Shown: piece by piece, positions 34,812-44,958 of the stretch
Layout: each line of letters begins with the position of its first letter
Position numbering within the stretch: position 1 is the first letter of the stretch
From: Sneathiella aquimaris
GTDB taxonomy: Bacteria > Pseudomonadota > Alphaproteobacteria > Sneathiellales > Sneathiellaceae
Assembly: GCF_026409565.1 (NCBI RefSeq)
Contig: NZ_CP112881.1
Span: 3,851,501-3,915,500, forward strand
Reading direction: 5' to 3'
DNA length: 64,000 bases
Position numbers and translations under genes: made by a program
The notes under the pieces: generated by a model
What the model was told of the DNA's origin: nothing
The model's database searches: none
The model's input: only the letters and a program-made list of their open reading frames with translations

Positions 34812-35724
34812 TGGCAGGGAATAAACCTCGCGGCTTCACAATAAGAATAAAGGCCATCAATATATATATAAGCATTGAGGCCAGTGCCGATCCGATGGTC
34901 GTGGCCGGAACAGCCTCCATGAACAGCTGGAAAAAAGCGGGCAGCAAAAACCGGCCCATTGTGTCGACGATGCCAACAAGAATGGCCCCCACAAGCGCCC
35001 CTTTAATGGATCCGATCCCGCCAATGACGATCACCACAAAGGCAAGGATCAGGACCGGCTCGCCCATCCCCACCTGCACAGACTGTATTGCGCCCACCAG
35101 AGCACCTGCCAATCCGGCGAGTGCGGCGCCCAGAGCAAACACGATTGTATAAAGAAGCCGGATATCAATCCCCAACGCGGCAATCATCGCCCGATCGGAC
35201 TCGCCCGCCCGGATGCGAATACCCAAACGGGTTTTTGAGATCAACAGGTAAAGCCCTAACGCTACCAGGCCGCCAATGACGATAATAGACAGGCGATAAA
35301 GTGGATATTGAATGCCGCCGGGAAGCATAACGGGACCGGCCAGCAGATCCGGTACGTTCAGGAAAAGAGGGAAAGAGCCAAATAGCCAGCGCGTACCTTC
35401 CGAAAAAATCAGAATAAGCGCAAAGGTCGCCAGGACCTGATCCAGATGATCGCGTTCATATAAACGACGGATCACGGCTATTTCAACAATGGCCCCGGCT
35501 GCTGCTGCGGCGGCAAGAGACGCCATTATTCCCAACCAGAACGATCCAGTAATGTTAGCAACCCATGCACAGGCAAATGCACCAACCATATAGAGGGACC
35601 CGTGAGCCAGGTTGATAAGGCCCATCACTCCAAATACAAGAGTAAGACCCGCTGCCATTAGAAACAGCATCACCCCGAACTGCAGGCCGTTGAGCAATTG
35701 CTCAATAAGAAGCGCTGACGACAT
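34804..35724 (-). CDS. branched-chain amino acid-type ABC transporter permease (LivH-like)
   Basis: 306 residues from the ATG with GGA seven bases before it. The longer frame would add a basic, non-conserved stretch. LivH hallmarks are LMAAGLTLVFGVMGLINLAHG and the EAA-like loop with IRAGESDRAMIAALGID, then GIGSIKGALVGAILVG. About eight membrane segments. It is separated from the binding-protein gene upstream by an 81-base gap that holds a strong hairpin, which may set the ratio of binding protein to permease. Confidence 0.92.
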   Translation of the reverse strand: MSSALLIEQLLNGLQFGVMLFLMAAGLTLVFGVMGLINLAHGSLYMVGAFACAWVANITGSFWLGIMASLAAAAAAGAIVEIAVIRRLYERDHLDQVLATFALILIFSEGTRWLFGSFPLFLNVPDLLAGPVMLPGGIQYPLYRLSIIVIGGLVALGLYLLISKTRLGIRIRAGESDRAMIAALGIDIRLLYTIVFALGAALAGLAGALVGAIQSVQVGMGEPVLILAFVVIVIGGIGSIKGALVGAILVGIVDTMGRFLLPAFFQLFMEAVPATTIGSALASMLIYILMAFILIVKPRGLFPANG

Positions 35725-35761
35725 ACTTAATCCAAATCGGACATAATTTAAGGAAAGAAAG

Positions 35762-35789
35762 CGGGGTTGCAGCACCCACTGCAACCCCG
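35762..35789 (-). other. strong intercistronic hairpin between the binding-protein and permease genes
   Basis: On the minus-strand transcript, CGGGGTTGCAG and CTGCAACCCCG form a perfect 11-base-pair stem with a six-base loop, followed by a C and a pyrimidine-rich run broken by C. It lies after the solute-binding-protein stop and before the LivH-like start. Such structures partly terminate transcription or protect the upstream message, giving more binding protein than permease. It is not a full terminator since the T-run is interrupted. Confidence 0.75.
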
Positions 35790-35805
35790 AAATTGGCGTT
35801 AAAGC

Positions 35806-36948
35806 CTACATTTTACATTTTGCAGCATAGCTGTCCTGATGCTCTTCAAGAGCAACACCGACCACTTTATTTGTGTAGATGTCACCTTCCTTGATCACTT
35901 CACGCACATAGATTTTCTGAATAAGGTGTTGGTTATTTCCAAATTTCAACTTACCGCGTGGAGACTCGAAGTCTGCTTCCTTGATGGCAGCACGGAACGC
36001 ATCTGTATCTTTAATACTTGCCTTTTTCATCGCTGACAAAATCAGGCTCGCAGTATCAAAACCCTGGACGGCATACAATGAAGGCAACCGGCCATATTCC
36101 TTCTGAAAGCTTTCAACAAATTTTTTGTTTCCTGGAAAATCCAGATCTTTCGACCAATGAGACGTATTCATCGCACCAACAGCGGCCTGACCCACTGCTT
36201 TCAGAATGCCCTGATCAAACGAGAAAGCAGGACCCATTACAGGGATATTAACGCCTGACTGCGCATACTGCTTCATGAACGCAATCCCCATACCGCCTGG
36301 CAGGAAGACAAAGACGCTGTCTGCACCAGACGCCCGGATCTGTGCGATTTCGGCCGCATAATCCTTCTGACCGAGTTTTGTGTAAACTTCTTTTGCCACG
36401 TCACCTTTGTAAAAGCGCTTATACCCGTTCAGAACATCGCGGCCCGCTGGATAGTTTGGCGCCATGATGAAGGTTTTTTTCAATCCCGCTTTATTGGCAT
36501 GGGCGCCCATACCTTCCGGCAGGATGTCGTTCTGGAATGATGCATTGAAATAGTTTGCATGACATCCCTGACCCGCCAATTGGGACGGACCGGCATTTGG
36601 CGAAATGTAGATCTTACCTTGTGCAACGGCATTTGGAACAACTGCCATGGCAAGATTTGACCAGATAATACCGGTCAGAATATCCACTTTCTCACTTTGG
36701 ATCATTTTGTCAGCAATTTGCACCGCCGTCGCAGGTTTGCGCGCATCATCTTCAATAACAACGCTCAGGTCCTTATTGCCCGCCTGTTTCACAGCCAGCA
36801 TGAAACCATCACGGACATCAATTCCCAGCCCGGAACCACCACCGGATAATGTCGTGATCATCCCGACTTTAACAGGCTCTGCTAACGCCGATCCTGCAAC
36901 CATGGACAGTCCGACAAGGCCCGCTCCTATCAATTTAGCTATTTTCAT
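35806..36948 (-). CDS. HAAT-type ABC transporter substrate-binding protein (LivK-like)
   Basis: 380 residues with a signal peptide (cleavage after AGSALA, about residue 23), located in the periplasm. The type I periplasmic binding fold (Peripla_BP_6) is seen in VKVGMITTLSGGGSGLGID, DILTGIIWSNLAMAVVPNA, and FVFLPGGMGIAFMKQYAQSG. Members of this branch bind aromatic acids such as benzoate derivatives as well as amino acids. First transporter gene after the aryl-CoA ligase gene, 96 bases downstream. That gap contains two dyads, so it may have its own promoter or a leader structure. Confidence 0.92.
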   Translation of the reverse strand: MKIAKLIGAGLVGLSMVAGSALAEPVKVGMITTLSGGGSGLGIDVRDGFMLAVKQAGNKDLSVVIEDDARKPATAVQIADKMIQSEKVDILTGIIWSNLAMAVVPNAVAQGKIYISPNAGPSQLAGQGCHANYFNASFQNDILPEGMGAHANKAGLKKTFIMAPNYPAGRDVLNGYKRFYKGDVAKEVYTKLGQKDYAAEIAQIRASGADSVFVFLPGGMGIAFMKQYAQSGVNIPVMGPAFSFDQGILKAVGQAAVGAMNTSHWSKDLDFPGNKKFVESFQKEYGRLPSLYAVQGFDTASLILSAMKKASIKDTDAFRAAIKEADFESPRGKLKFGNNQHLIQKIYVREVIKEGDIYTNKVVGVALEEHQDSYAAKCKM

Positions 36949-36978
36949 CTATTCTTCTCCCTGTTTTATTTCCACCGA

Positions 36979-37000
36979 GATTGTTTCTCCCAAAACAATC
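36979..37000. other. inverted repeat in the leader of the substrate-binding protein gene
   Basis: GATTGTTT-CTCCCA-AAACAATC (8-6-8, perfect) lies 30 bases before the LivK-like start codon. A second dyad, TCTGCTT...AAGCAGA, spans 37011-37038 just after the ligase stop. They could be an operator or an RNA leader hairpin; neither has a proper terminator T-run on the minus strand. Confidence 0.35.
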
Positions 37001-37044
37001 AGATTATTCGTCTGCTTTTTTTATATACGATAAGCAGAATGGTA

Positions 37045-38667
37045 TCATCTTTCTTCTGCTCGCAACCGGAATCTTTGAATTTTACCAGTTTGTGTTTTTG
37101 GCAGACTTTCTGTGAATATGACAGATCTTGGATATTTGTAAGGCGCCAATGTCGCCTTCACATGATTTTGAAGCAGTTTTTTCTGCGCCTCATTTTTTTC
37201 AAAACCCGTATTCAACACAATATGCGCTTCCACAATTTGTCCGCGGTCTGCATCTGGCACACCAATAACAGCGCATTCGCTCACGGCGTCATGGGCAAGA
37301 AGCGCGGCCTCGACTTCCGGACCTGCGATATTATAGCCGGACGAAATGATCATATCATCTGAGCGGGCGGCAAAATGAAAGTAACCGTCTTCATCCATTG
37401 AAAAGGAATCGCCGGTCAGGTTCCACCCGTTTCGGACATAATGTTTCTGCCGTTCATCAGCCAGATACCGGCATCCTGTTGGACCCCGAACCGCCAAGCG
37501 ACCGACCTCGCCAGGCGGCAATTCCTGCATCTGTTCATCCACAATCATCGCTTCGTAACCAACAACCGGCTTTCCAGTGCAGGCGGCTTTGGAATCACCA
37601 AACCGGTTTGAAATGAAGATATGCAGCATTTCTGTAGAGCCGATGCCGTCCAGCATCGGCTTTCCTGTTTTTTCAAGCCACGCATCATAAACGGGCGCGG
37701 GCAGCGTTTCGCCGGCCGACACCGCTGCGCGCAAAGACGACAGGTCTGCACCGTCATCCATTGCCTGCATCATCGCCCGATATGCTGTGGGGGCTGTAAA
37801 ACAGATGGTTGCCTTGTAGGTTTCGATAATATCAATCATATCCGCCGGTGCTGCTTTTTCAAGCAGGGTTGCCGCGGCTCCAAAACGCAATGGGAAAATG
37901 GCCAGCCCTCCCAAACCGAACGTAAAAGCCAAAGGCGGAGAGCCAACAAAAATATCGTCTGGCGTTACGTTCAATACTTCACGGGCATATCCATCTGCAA
38001 TGATCAATAAATCCCGGTGAAAATGCATGGTGGCTTTTGGCTCTCCGGTCGTGCCAGAGGTAAATCCAAGCAGCGCCACGTCATCCCGGCCGGTTTTTAC
38101 TGCATCGAAACGAACGGGCTTGTTTAATGCAATCCGATCCAGCTCCGCGTCGAAATTAGCGGTTCCGTCAAATCCGACAACCTTATCCAGATGCGGACTT
38201 GTTTTTGCACAGGAAACCAGCTCGTCCATCAGACGGGTATCACATAGCGCAAAGGAAATTTTGGCTTTTTCAACGATTTGCAAAAGCTCTCCCGCGCGCA
38301 GCATCGGCATGGTATTGACAACAACAGCTCCCGCCTTTGTCGCAGCCAGCCAGCAAGCGACCATCGCCGGATTGTTAGCCGACCGGATCAACACTCGATT
38401 GCCCGGTTTGACCCCGTATTCATCGACCAACGCATGGGCAAGCCGGTTTGTCCAGTCGGACAGCTCTTTATAGGTTCGGCGGCGGCCATTGCCGATCAAC
38501 GCAGTATGATCGCCAAAACCCCGCTCTACCATCCGATCGGTAAGTTCAACACCTACGTTCAGATGTTCAGGATAATTCAGCATTGCCAAATTAATCTCAG
38601 GCCATTGATCTTCCGGTGGCAGACTATCCCGGGTAAAAGTATCCGTATGTGCACTCGGTCCCAGCAT
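37045..38667 (-). CDS. aryl-CoA ligase, benzoate/2-aminobenzoate-CoA ligase type
   Basis: 540 residues, adenylate-forming enzyme. The P-loop-like motif is GFTSGTTGEPKATMHFHRD, then GIGSTEMLHIF, the hinge region FAARSDDMIISSGYNIAG, and the C-terminal catalytic lysine KTQTGKIQR. The benzoate-CoA ligase branch is suggested by length, by the N-terminal NYPEHLNVGVELTDR and by RPIHIF-like segments. It would activate 2-aminobenzoate (anthranilate) or a similar ring acid with ATP and CoA. Neighbouring genes give the next steps: the fused monooxygenase/reductase, acyl-CoA dehydrogenase and hydratase, plus an uptake system directly after it. Confidence 0.87.
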   Translation of the reverse strand: MLGPSAHTDTFTRDSLPPEDQWPEINLAMLNYPEHLNVGVELTDRMVERGFGDHTALIGNGRRRTYKELSDWTNRLAHALVDEYGVKPGNRVLIRSANNPAMVACWLAATKAGAVVVNTMPMLRAGELLQIVEKAKISFALCDTRLMDELVSCAKTSPHLDKVVGFDGTANFDAELDRIALNKPVRFDAVKTGRDDVALLGFTSGTTGEPKATMHFHRDLLIIADGYAREVLNVTPDDIFVGSPPLAFTFGLGGLAIFPLRFGAAATLLEKAAPADMIDIIETYKATICFTAPTAYRAMMQAMDDGADLSSLRAAVSAGETLPAPVYDAWLEKTGKPMLDGIGSTEMLHIFISNRFGDSKAACTGKPVVGYEAMIVDEQMQELPPGEVGRLAVRGPTGCRYLADERQKHYVRNGWNLTGDSFSMDEDGYFHFAARSDDMIISSGYNIAGPEVEAALLAHDAVSECAVIGVPDADRGQIVEAHIVLNTGFEKNEAQKKLLQNHVKATLAPYKYPRSVIFTESLPKTQTGKIQRFRLRAEER

Positions 38668-38705
38668 TTTACCTCCTTATCAGCGCTCCCAAACGCTGGT
38701 TTTCA

Positions 38706-39851
38706 CTATCCGTTCAGCGTCTGACGCGCAATAACGACTTTTTGGACATCTGATGCCCCTTCATAAATCCGCAACGCCCGTATTTCACGATACAGACCTT
38801 CCACGACTGATCCGGAACGAACACCGTCGCCACCATGCAATTGCACGGCTTTATCAATCACCACTTGGGCACGATCGGTTGCATATAATTTTGCCATCGC
38901 CGCTTCCCGTGTGACCCGATCCGCGCCGTTATCCTTGGTCCATGCCGCCCGGTACACAAGCAACGCTGCAGCATCCACATCCAGCGCCATTTCCGCCACA
39001 TGCCCCTGCACCATTTGCAAATCAAACAGCGGCGCCCCAAACAGATCTCGATTTTGCACCCTGTTTACGGTTTCATCCAGTGCCCGGCGGGCAAACCCCA
39101 AGGCTGCCGCGCCAACTGTCGACCGGAAAACATCCAGAACCGCCATCGACAGCTTAAATCCCTGTCCCGACTGCCCGATCAGCGCAGAGGCGGGGATTTT
39201 GACATCCTTAAAAGACAGGGTTGCAAGCGGATGCGGCGCTATCACTTCAAGTCGCTCCTTAACCGTCAAACCCGGCGTCTCCGCTGGCACAAGAAAGGCT
39301 GAAAGACCGCGCGCACCGGGGGCTTCTCCCGTTCTTGCAAAAACACAATAAAGATCGGCAATTCCGCCGTTGGAAATCCAGGTTTTCTCCCCATTAAGAA
39401 AATAATGATCACCGTCCAGAACAGCCTGCATGTCCATATTGGCAACATCAGAACCGGAACGCGGTTCGGACAGTGCAAAGGCCGATAACGCGTGACCGGA
39501 CCGGGTTTTATGCAACCACTGTTGCTGCTCAGGCGTACCAAAGAAACTAATCGCCCCTGTTCCAAGACCCTGCATGGCAAACGCAAAATCAGCCAAACCG
39601 TCATGACGGGCGAGTGTTTCGCGAATAAGACACAGGGACCGCACATCCAGTGGCTGCGGATTGTCAGGGTCGATGGCCGAATAGGTTAAAAACCCCGCCG
39701 CGCCCAGTTTTGCAACCAGGTCTTTACAGGCCTGATCCACATCGGAGTGATCGACCGGTAGGTTTTTGGTGCACCAGCCGTCCAGTTCTTCTGCCAGGCG
39801 GCGATGATGATCGTCAAAAAAGGGCCAATCAAGAAAACTGCGATCTGACAT
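38706..39851 (-). CDS. acyl-CoA dehydrogenase
   Basis: 381 residues, the usual length, with FAD-binding and acyl-CoA segments [16 protein letters not shown] and [15 protein letters not shown]. The catalytic glutamate lies in [17 protein letters not shown] near the C-terminus. It oxidises a CoA thioester between C2 and C3 (or ring equivalents) and passes electrons to ETF. It lies two bases after the hydratase-like gene. In the anthranilate-CoA route it could oxidise the ring or the opened chain; the exact substrate is unknown. Confidence 0.9.
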   Translation of the reverse strand: MSDRSFLDWPFFDDHHRRLAEELDGWCTKNLPVDHSDVDQACKDLVAKLGAAGFLTYSAIDPDNPQPLDVRSLCLIRETLARHDGLADFAFAMQGLGTGAISFFGTPEQQQWLHKTRSGHALSAFALSEPRSGSDVANMDMQAVLDGDHYFLNGEKTWISNGGIADLYCVFARTGEAPGARGLSAFLVPAETPGLTVKERLEVIAPHPLATLSFKDVKIPASALIGQSGQGFKLSMAVLDVFRSTVGAAALGFARRALDETVNRVQNRDLFGAPLFDLQMVQGHVAEMALDVDAAALLVYRAAWTKDNGADRVTREAAMAKLYATDRAQVVIDKAVQLHGGDGVRSGSVVEGLYREIRALRIYEGASDVQKVVIARQTLNG

Positions 39852-39853
39852 AC

Positions 39854-40666
39854 TCAGTTCCCCTCAAAAACGGGTTTTTCTTTGGCAACAAACGCATGGT
39901 AGGCCCGGTGGAAATCCTGGGTCTGCATACAAATGGCCTGCGCCTGCGCTTCGGCCTCAATGGCCTGCTCCAAGCTCATCGACCATTCATGGTTGAGCTG
40001 CGTTTTAGTGATGGAATGGGCGAAATTCGGTCCGGCAACGATCCGGCCTGCCATCTCCATCGCAGTGTCTTCCAACTGATCCGCGGCCAACAGGCGACTG
40101 TAATATCCCCAGCGCTCCCCTTCTTCGGCGTTCATCACCCGGCCCGTATAAAGAAGATCCGCCGCGCGACCCTGCCCGATAATTCTTGGCAGCATTGCAC
40201 AGGCCCCCATATCACAGCCGGCCAGACCAACCCGGGTGAACAGAAAGGCCGTTTTCGCAGCGGGCGTTGCTATGCGCATATCCGACGCCATGGTGATGAT
40301 CGCCCCCGCGCCCACCGCAACACCATCAACGGCGGATATAATCGGCTTTCCGCAATTGATCATGGCTTTGACAAAGTCGCCTGTCATTCGGGTAAATTTA
40401 AGAAGATCCGCCATATCCATTCGGGTAAGCGGGCCGATAATATCATGAACATCGCCACCAGAACAAAAATTCCCGCCATTGGGCAGAAAGACCACGGCTT
40501 TTACATCGTCTGCATAATGCAAATCCCGAAAGGTATCCCTGAGTTCGGCATAGCTTTCAAACGTCAGCGGGTTTTTACGCTCTGGGTTATTCAGGCGAAT
40601 AACCGCTGTCTCGCCTACCATTTCCCATAGAAAATGTTCTGGTTTAAGGTCTGCCATCTTGGTCAT
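39854..40666 (-). CDS. enoyl-CoA hydratase/isomerase family protein
   Basis: 270 residues with the crotonase fold: oxyanion segments [12 protein letters not shown] and [20 protein letters not shown]. The two glutamates of the classic hydratase are missing; the region reads [20 protein letters not shown], a pattern seen in crotonases that handle cyclic or dienoyl-CoA substrates. It could therefore hydrate or hydrolyse the ring-derived CoA ester. Overlaps the MarR gene by four bases. Confidence 0.87.
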   Translation of the reverse strand: MTKMADLKPEHFLWEMVGETAVIRLNNPERKNPLTFESYAELRDTFRDLHYADDVKAVVFLPNGGNFCSGGDVHDIIGPLTRMDMADLLKFTRMTGDFVKAMINCGKPIISAVDGVAVGAGAIITMASDMRIATPAAKTAFLFTRVGLAGCDMGACAMLPRIIGQGRAADLLYTGRVMNAEEGERWGYYSRLLAADQLEDTAMEMAGRIVAGPNFAHSITKTQLNHEWSMSLEQAIEAEAQAQAICMQTQDFHRAYHAFVAKEKPVFEGN

Positions 40667-41169
40667 TGTTTGTCTCCACCACCAACGTTATTCCCGCGGT
40701 TTGTTGTAATATTAAGATCCAGAAGGCTACTGATCAGAGCGGCATCATCGGGATTAACATCTTGCAAAAGCTCGTTAATCCAGCCTTGATGGACCCGTGC
40801 CATTGCCTTGAATTCGTGACGGCCTTTTTCAGTCAGACATACCCGCATCGCGCGGCGATCGCTTGGAATAGGGGTCCGTTCCACCAGCAACTCACCAACG
40901 AGCCGCTCGATTATTCCGGTCACATTTCCATTGGACACCATAAGGGCGGCCGACAGCTCACTCATCTTAAGACCGTCTTTATGACGATACAGGGCCGACA
41001 TCACATCAAAGCGCGGCAACGTCGATTTGTAGCGGGTCCTTAACCGTTCCCGCAGTTCCGCTTCAATGGCGCGAGAGACTTTCAATATCCGCAGCCACAG
41101 TCGCACACGCTGTTTTTCGCCGTCCGGGACATCTTCTGTAGAAAAGGTTTCTGATCCTAAATCAATCAT
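40663..41169 (-). CDS. MarR family transcriptional regulator
   Basis: 168 residues, winged-helix MarR fold: [20 protein letters not shown] (recognition helix) and [20 protein letters not shown] (wing). In other aromatic-acid clusters MarR regulators such as BadR and CouR respond to the free acid or to its CoA thioester. It is translated within the operon it probably controls, overlapping both neighbours by four bases. The perfect 32-base palindrome upstream of the first gene is the obvious binding site. Confidence 0.9.
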   Translation of the reverse strand: MIDLGSETFSTEDVPDGEKQRVRLWLRILKVSRAIEAELRERLRTRYKSTLPRFDVMSALYRHKDGLKMSELSAALMVSNGNVTGIIERLVGELLVERTPIPSDRRAMRVCLTEKGRHEFKAMARVHQGWINELLQDVNPDDAALISSLLDLNITTNRGNNVGGGDKQ

Positions 41170-41927
41170 ACTTCCCCTCCGGACACTGAAATAGCCTGAC
41201 CGGTTATCGACCCCGAATTGTCATCACACAGCCACAGCACCGTTCGGGCAATTTCTTCGGGTTGAATAAACCGCCCCATTGGGTTGGTTGCCTGCAGCGC
41301 CTTGATGGCCGCCGCTTGATCCATTCCCGTTTTCTTCATGATATTTTCGATGGATTTTTCCAGCATGGGCGTTTCTGTAAAGCCCGGGCAAACCGCATTT
41401 ACCGTGATGCCCTTGGTGGCTAATTCCAAGGCAAGTGATTTGGTCAAACCGATAACCCCATGCTTGGCCGCGCAATAGGCCGACACATATGCATATCCTT
41501 TAAGCCCGGCTGTGGAGGCAATCGAAATCAACCGACCCCATCCCGACCGCTCCATCGCCGGCAATGTTGCTTGAAAACTGTTAAAAACACCGGTGAGGTT
41601 AATCATCAGGGCCTGCGTCCAGTCTTCAGTTGTCATTCTATTGAACGGTTTACTGTCGGCGGCGCCCGCATTTGCGATTGTGATGTCAATCGGCCCCTGA
41701 CGTTTGGCGGCCTCCCGCACCAGGTCCGCCATAGAAGCAGGATCGGTCACATCGGCGGAAATCGCCTGAATTGCCGAATGTTGCGCCGAAACCTCGTCCA
41801 GAGGAGCCTGCCGGCGTCCTGTAACCGTTACCGCAGCCCCTGCCGCGGCAAGCTGCAACGCGATTTCGCGCCCCACACCAGTGCCGCCGCCCGTTATCAG
41901 AATATGCTTTCCTGTTAAGTCCGTCAT
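41166..41927 (-). CDS. SDR family oxidoreductase, 3-hydroxyacyl-CoA dehydrogenase-like
   Basis: 253 residues, classical SDR. The cofactor loop is TGGGTGVGREIA, and the active site is SIAS...YCAAK. Closest in look to FabG/hydroxyacyl-CoA dehydrogenases. In the proposed pathway it would oxidise a ring or chain hydroxyl of the CoA ester. It starts three bases after the stop of the fused monooxygenase and overlaps the MarR gene. Confidence 0.9.
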   Translation of the reverse strand: MTDLTGKHILITGGGTGVGREIALQLAAAGAAVTVTGRRQAPLDEVSAQHSAIQAISADVTDPASMADLVREAAKRQGPIDITIANAGAADSKPFNRMTTEDWTQALMINLTGVFNSFQATLPAMERSGWGRLISIASTAGLKGYAYVSAYCAAKHGVIGLTKSLALELATKGITVNAVCPGFTETPMLEKSIENIMKKTGMDQAAAIKALQATNPMGRFIQPEEIARTVLWLCDDNSGSITGQAISVSGGEV

Positions 41928-41930
41928 GCC

Positions 41931-44225
41931 CTAGACCTTCATGCCGGTAGTTTCGCCCCGCTCTGCCAACCGTTTCAACTGGTCGGCGCCAGGTCCATAA
42001 GGGTCCGGCCAACGCGTCATCTCATCCTTTAGGCCCGCGGCCGCATGCAATGTCCAGTATGGATTGGCTAAGTGAGGTCGGGCCAGACACACAAGGTCCG
42101 CACGCCCTGCAAGCAGGATGGAATTTACATGATCTGGCTCATAGATATTCCCCACTGCCATCGTTGCCATATGGGCTTCGTTCCGGATCCGGTCTGAAAA
42201 AGGAGTTTGGAACATACGACCATAAACCGGTTCTGCCTTGATGGAGGTTTGTCCAGCGGAAACGTCACAAATATCAACGCCTGCCTCTTTAAGAAGTGCG
42301 GCCATTTCAACCGCTTCTGCAGGAGTAACCCCCTGTTCTTCCACCCAGTCATTGGCAGAAATACGAACCGATATGGGTTTTTCATGCGGCCAAACCTCCC
42401 GGACTGCGTGGAATATTTCCAAAGGATACCGCATCCGGTTTTCTAGCGATCCCCCATACGCGTCCTGCCGGTTATTGGTCAGGGGCGTAATAAAGGACGA
42501 CAGCAGATATCCGTGAGCTGCATGGATTTCCAGCATATCAAAACCGGCGGCCTCCGCCCGTTTGGCGGCTGCTACAAATTGATCGCGCACCATATCCATG
42601 TCATTGCGTGTCATGGATTTCGGGGCCTGATTATTGGGGGACCACGGAATGTTCGACGCAGAAAGAAGGGGCCAGTTCCCCTCTTTTAAAGGCGCGTCCA
42701 TTTCTTCCCACCCGAGTTGGGTAGAGCCTTTTGCCCCGGAATGACCAAGCTGGACACATATCTTTGCGTCCGTTTCGGCATGAACAAAATCTGTGATTCT
42801 TTTCCAGGCACCAATATGATCATCATGATAAAGACCCGGACACCCTGGTGTAATGCGGCCCTCGGCACTGACGCAGGTCATTTCGACATAGACCAGCCCG
42901 GCACCGCCTTTGGCCCGCTCTCCATAATGGATCAGATGCCAGTCTGTCGGCGCACCGTCTACCGCTTTATATTGTGCCATGGGAGAGACAACGACCCGGT
43001 TTTTAAGATGCATATCGCGCAGTTGATAAGGCGCAAACATCGGCGCGCGGGTCGGCAGATTACGATCAGCACCGGCTTGCTGTTGGAACCAGTGTTCGGC
43101 CCCTTCCAGCCAATTCGGGTCTCGCAGACGCAAATTTTCATGTGAAATACGCTGTGAACGGGTAAGCAGCGAATAATTGAACTGCACAGGATCCAGATCC
43201 AGATACCGCTCGATCTCTTCAAACCATTCCAGCGAATTCCTGGCGGCCGACTGAAGCTTTAAGACCTCAACCCGGCGGTCGTCTTCATATTTGGCAAAGG
43301 CTGCCTGCAAGGTGGGTTCAGAATGCAGATAATCAGCCAACGCAATCGCACTTTCCACCGCAAGCTTGCTGCCCGAACCAATTGAGAAATGCGCACTTGC
43401 TGCCGCGTCCCCCATCAGAACCAGATTTTCGTGGGACCAGCGCTGACAAAGAACGCGGGGGAAATTAATCCAGGCCGATCCCCGAATATGCCCGGCATTG
43501 GTCATCAACTTATGGCCGCCCAGATGTTTCGCAAAAATCTTTTCACACAGGGCGATGCTTTCCTGCTGGCTTAAATCAGCAAAGCCAAAATTGTCATAGG
43601 TTTCTTCTGAACATTCAACAATGAAAGTTGCCGTATCTTCATCAAACTGATAGGCGTGCACCCAAATCCAGCCTTTATCCGTTTTTTCAAAGATAAATGT
43701 GAAGGCATCGTCAAATTTCTGGTGCGTTCCCAACCAGACAAATTTACATTTGCGAACATCGATATCCGGCTTGAAAACATCTTCAAACCGTGTGCGGGCT
43801 TTGGAATTCAAACCATCCGACGCAATCACCAGATCGAAGTTGGCCATATAATGTTCAACGTCTTCGGCTTCTATTTCGAACTGAAGTTTGATCCCCAGTT
43901 CCTGGGCGCGCGCCTGTAACAGGATTAAGAACTGTTTTCGCCCAATACCGCAAAAGCCATGACCGCTTGAGACAGTTCGCTCGCCCTTATGGACAACCGC
44001 GATATCGTCCCAATAGGCAAAATGCTTGCGGATTTCCTCCGCACTGACAGGGTCGTTTTCCTGAAGGTTAACCAGAGTTTCATCGGAAAGAACCACGCCC
44101 CAGCCAAACGTATCATCAGGCCGGTTCCTTTCAATAACCGTAATGTCATGCGAGGGGTCTCTCAGTTTCATACTGATCGCAAAATATAGGCCAGATGGCC
44201 CGCCTCCCAAACACGCAATCTTCAT
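41931..44225 (-). CDS. fused flavin monooxygenase/old yellow enzyme: 2-aminobenzoyl-CoA monooxygenase/reductase or salicylyl-CoA 5-hydroxylase type
   Basis: 764 residues. Residues 1 to about 385 are a class A FAD monooxygenase ([33 protein letters not shown]). Residues about 395-764 are an old-yellow-enzyme reductase ([42 protein letters not shown]). This exact fusion is known from Azoarcus evansii 2-aminobenzoyl-CoA monooxygenase/reductase, which hydroxylates C5 and then reduces the ring; the salicylyl-CoA 5-hydroxylase name is used for relatives. The ligase, acyl-CoA dehydrogenase and hydratase genes around it, and no gentisate dioxygenase, favour the anthranilate route. First gene of the block. 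Confidence 0.88.
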   Translation of the reverse strand: MKIACLGGGPSGLYFAISMKLRDPSHDITVIERNRPDDTFGWGVVLSDETLVNLQENDPVSAEEIRKHFAYWDDIAVVHKGERTVSSGHGFCGIGRKQFLILLQARAQELGIKLQFEIEAEDVEHYMANFDLVIASDGLNSKARTRFEDVFKPDIDVRKCKFVWLGTHQKFDDAFTFIFEKTDKGWIWVHAYQFDEDTATFIVECSEETYDNFGFADLSQQESIALCEKIFAKHLGGHKLMTNAGHIRGSAWINFPRVLCQRWSHENLVLMGDAAASAHFSIGSGSKLAVESAIALADYLHSEPTLQAAFAKYEDDRRVEVLKLQSAARNSLEWFEEIERYLDLDPVQFNYSLLTRSQRISHENLRLRDPNWLEGAEHWFQQQAGADRNLPTRAPMFAPYQLRDMHLKNRVVVSPMAQYKAVDGAPTDWHLIHYGERAKGGAGLVYVEMTCVSAEGRITPGCPGLYHDDHIGAWKRITDFVHAETDAKICVQLGHSGAKGSTQLGWEEMDAPLKEGNWPLLSASNIPWSPNNQAPKSMTRNDMDMVRDQFVAAAKRAEAAGFDMLEIHAAHGYLLSSFITPLTNNRQDAYGGSLENRMRYPLEIFHAVREVWPHEKPISVRISANDWVEEQGVTPAEAVEMAALLKEAGVDICDVSAGQTSIKAEPVYGRMFQTPFSDRIRNEAHMATMAVGNIYEPDHVNSILLAGRADLVCLARPHLANPYWTLHAAAGLKDEMTRWPDPYGPGADQLKRLAERGETTGMKV

Positions 44226-44280
44226 GCAGCACCCATTCGGTTTTTTATTCTAGGCTTAAACCGTGGCAGATGAACGAAAC

Positions 44281-44312
44281 TATTTCAAGTTTAAAATTTT
44301 AAACTTGAAATA
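44281..44312. promoter_or_regulatory. 32-base perfect palindrome, candidate MarR operator of the anthranilate-type operon
   Basis: Each 16-base arm is exact: TATTTCAAGTTTAAAA and its complement. The core TTCAAGTTT/AAACTTGAA is the kind of dyad bound by MarR regulators of aromatic acid operons. It lies 55 bases upstream of the fused monooxygenase start, where it would cover the promoter. A MarR gene is the third gene of that operon. Confidence 0.8.
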
Positions 44313-44408
44313 TATTGTTTTGATTTTGAGCTTTCGTTAACTTTTGTAAGTATTAAACTGGATTACATTCCACTTTAACTTTTGTTCAGCCGATTAAGGC
44401 AAGGATCC

Positions 44409-44900
44409 ATGAATTTCAGATATCTAAGCGTTCTATCAATGTGCCTCGCCTCGTCCCCTCTTATGGCCGAGGAACTAACAGACGAAAAGAAAGCCGTCAT
44501 TGATACCATTTTAACATTAACCAATGCTCAGAAATCCGCTTACGAAGGCATCGACCAAATGTCTGGTCAACTGACGCAAATGCTAAAGGCAGTACCGCAG
44601 CTGAAAAAGCCCGGACTTGCGGAAAAAGTGAGCGACAAATTTGTTCTTTTCGCAAAATCACGCATGAAAAAAGACAGGATGTTAAATGAAATCAGTTACC
44701 CGATTTACCATAAATATTTTACGTTAGAGGAACTGAAAGCACTGCGCGGATTTTACCAGACACCTTTGGGCAAAAAACTGGGCTCTGCAAACCCAGCAAT
44801 TGTTCAGGAAAGCTCGGTCGCAGCAAAGGCATATTTTGCAGGCCTTCAACCTGAAATGCAGGTCATTGTGACTCAGGTTCTACAGAGCGAAGCCGAGTAA
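44409..44900 (+). CDS. DUF2059 domain-containing secreted protein
   Basis: 163 residues from the ATG with AAGGA just upstream; the longer frame would put a basic stretch before the signal peptide. The signal peptide cleaves after SSPLMA (about residue 19), so the protein is periplasmic. Residues about 80-145 form DUF2059 (YPIYHKYFTLEELKALRGFY, TPLGKKL). The family is helical and of unknown role. It has its own promoter region divergent from the anthranilate-type operon. Confidence 0.85.
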   Translation: MNFRYLSVLSMCLASSPLMAEELTDEKKAVIDTILTLTNAQKSAYEGIDQMSGQLTQMLKAVPQLKKPGLAEKVSDKFVLFAKSRMKKDRMLNEISYPIYHKYFTLEELKALRGFYQTPLGKKLGSANPAIVQESSVAAKAYFAGLQPEMQVIVTQVLQSEAE

Positions 44901-44910
44901 TATTTATATA

Positions 44911-44925
44911 ACTAGTTTTATAGTT
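44911..44925. promoter_or_regulatory. operator copy 1 (ACTAGTTTTATAGTT) before the ArsR-type gene
   Basis: An exact inverted copy of this 15-mer lies at 45301-45315 before the permease gene. It overlaps a plausible -10 element and lies 33 bases before the regulator's ATG. Autoregulation by the ArsR-type repressor is inferred. Confidence 0.75.
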
Positions 44926-44958
44926 GTTATTTTGTCTAAAGGCCGCTATGATCCCTTC

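Noticed and set aside
39650-40630. 326-codon plus-strand open frame antisense to the acyl-CoA dehydrogenase and hydratase genes
   Set aside because: Long only because of codon bias on the other strand; it spans two genes and has no recognisable motif.
41931-44225. Gentisate pathway via salicylyl-CoA 5-hydroxylase
   Set aside because: Not excluded for the enzyme alone, but no gentisate 1,2-dioxygenase or maleylpyruvate genes are in the cluster, whereas ring-reducing and beta-oxidation-like enzymes are.
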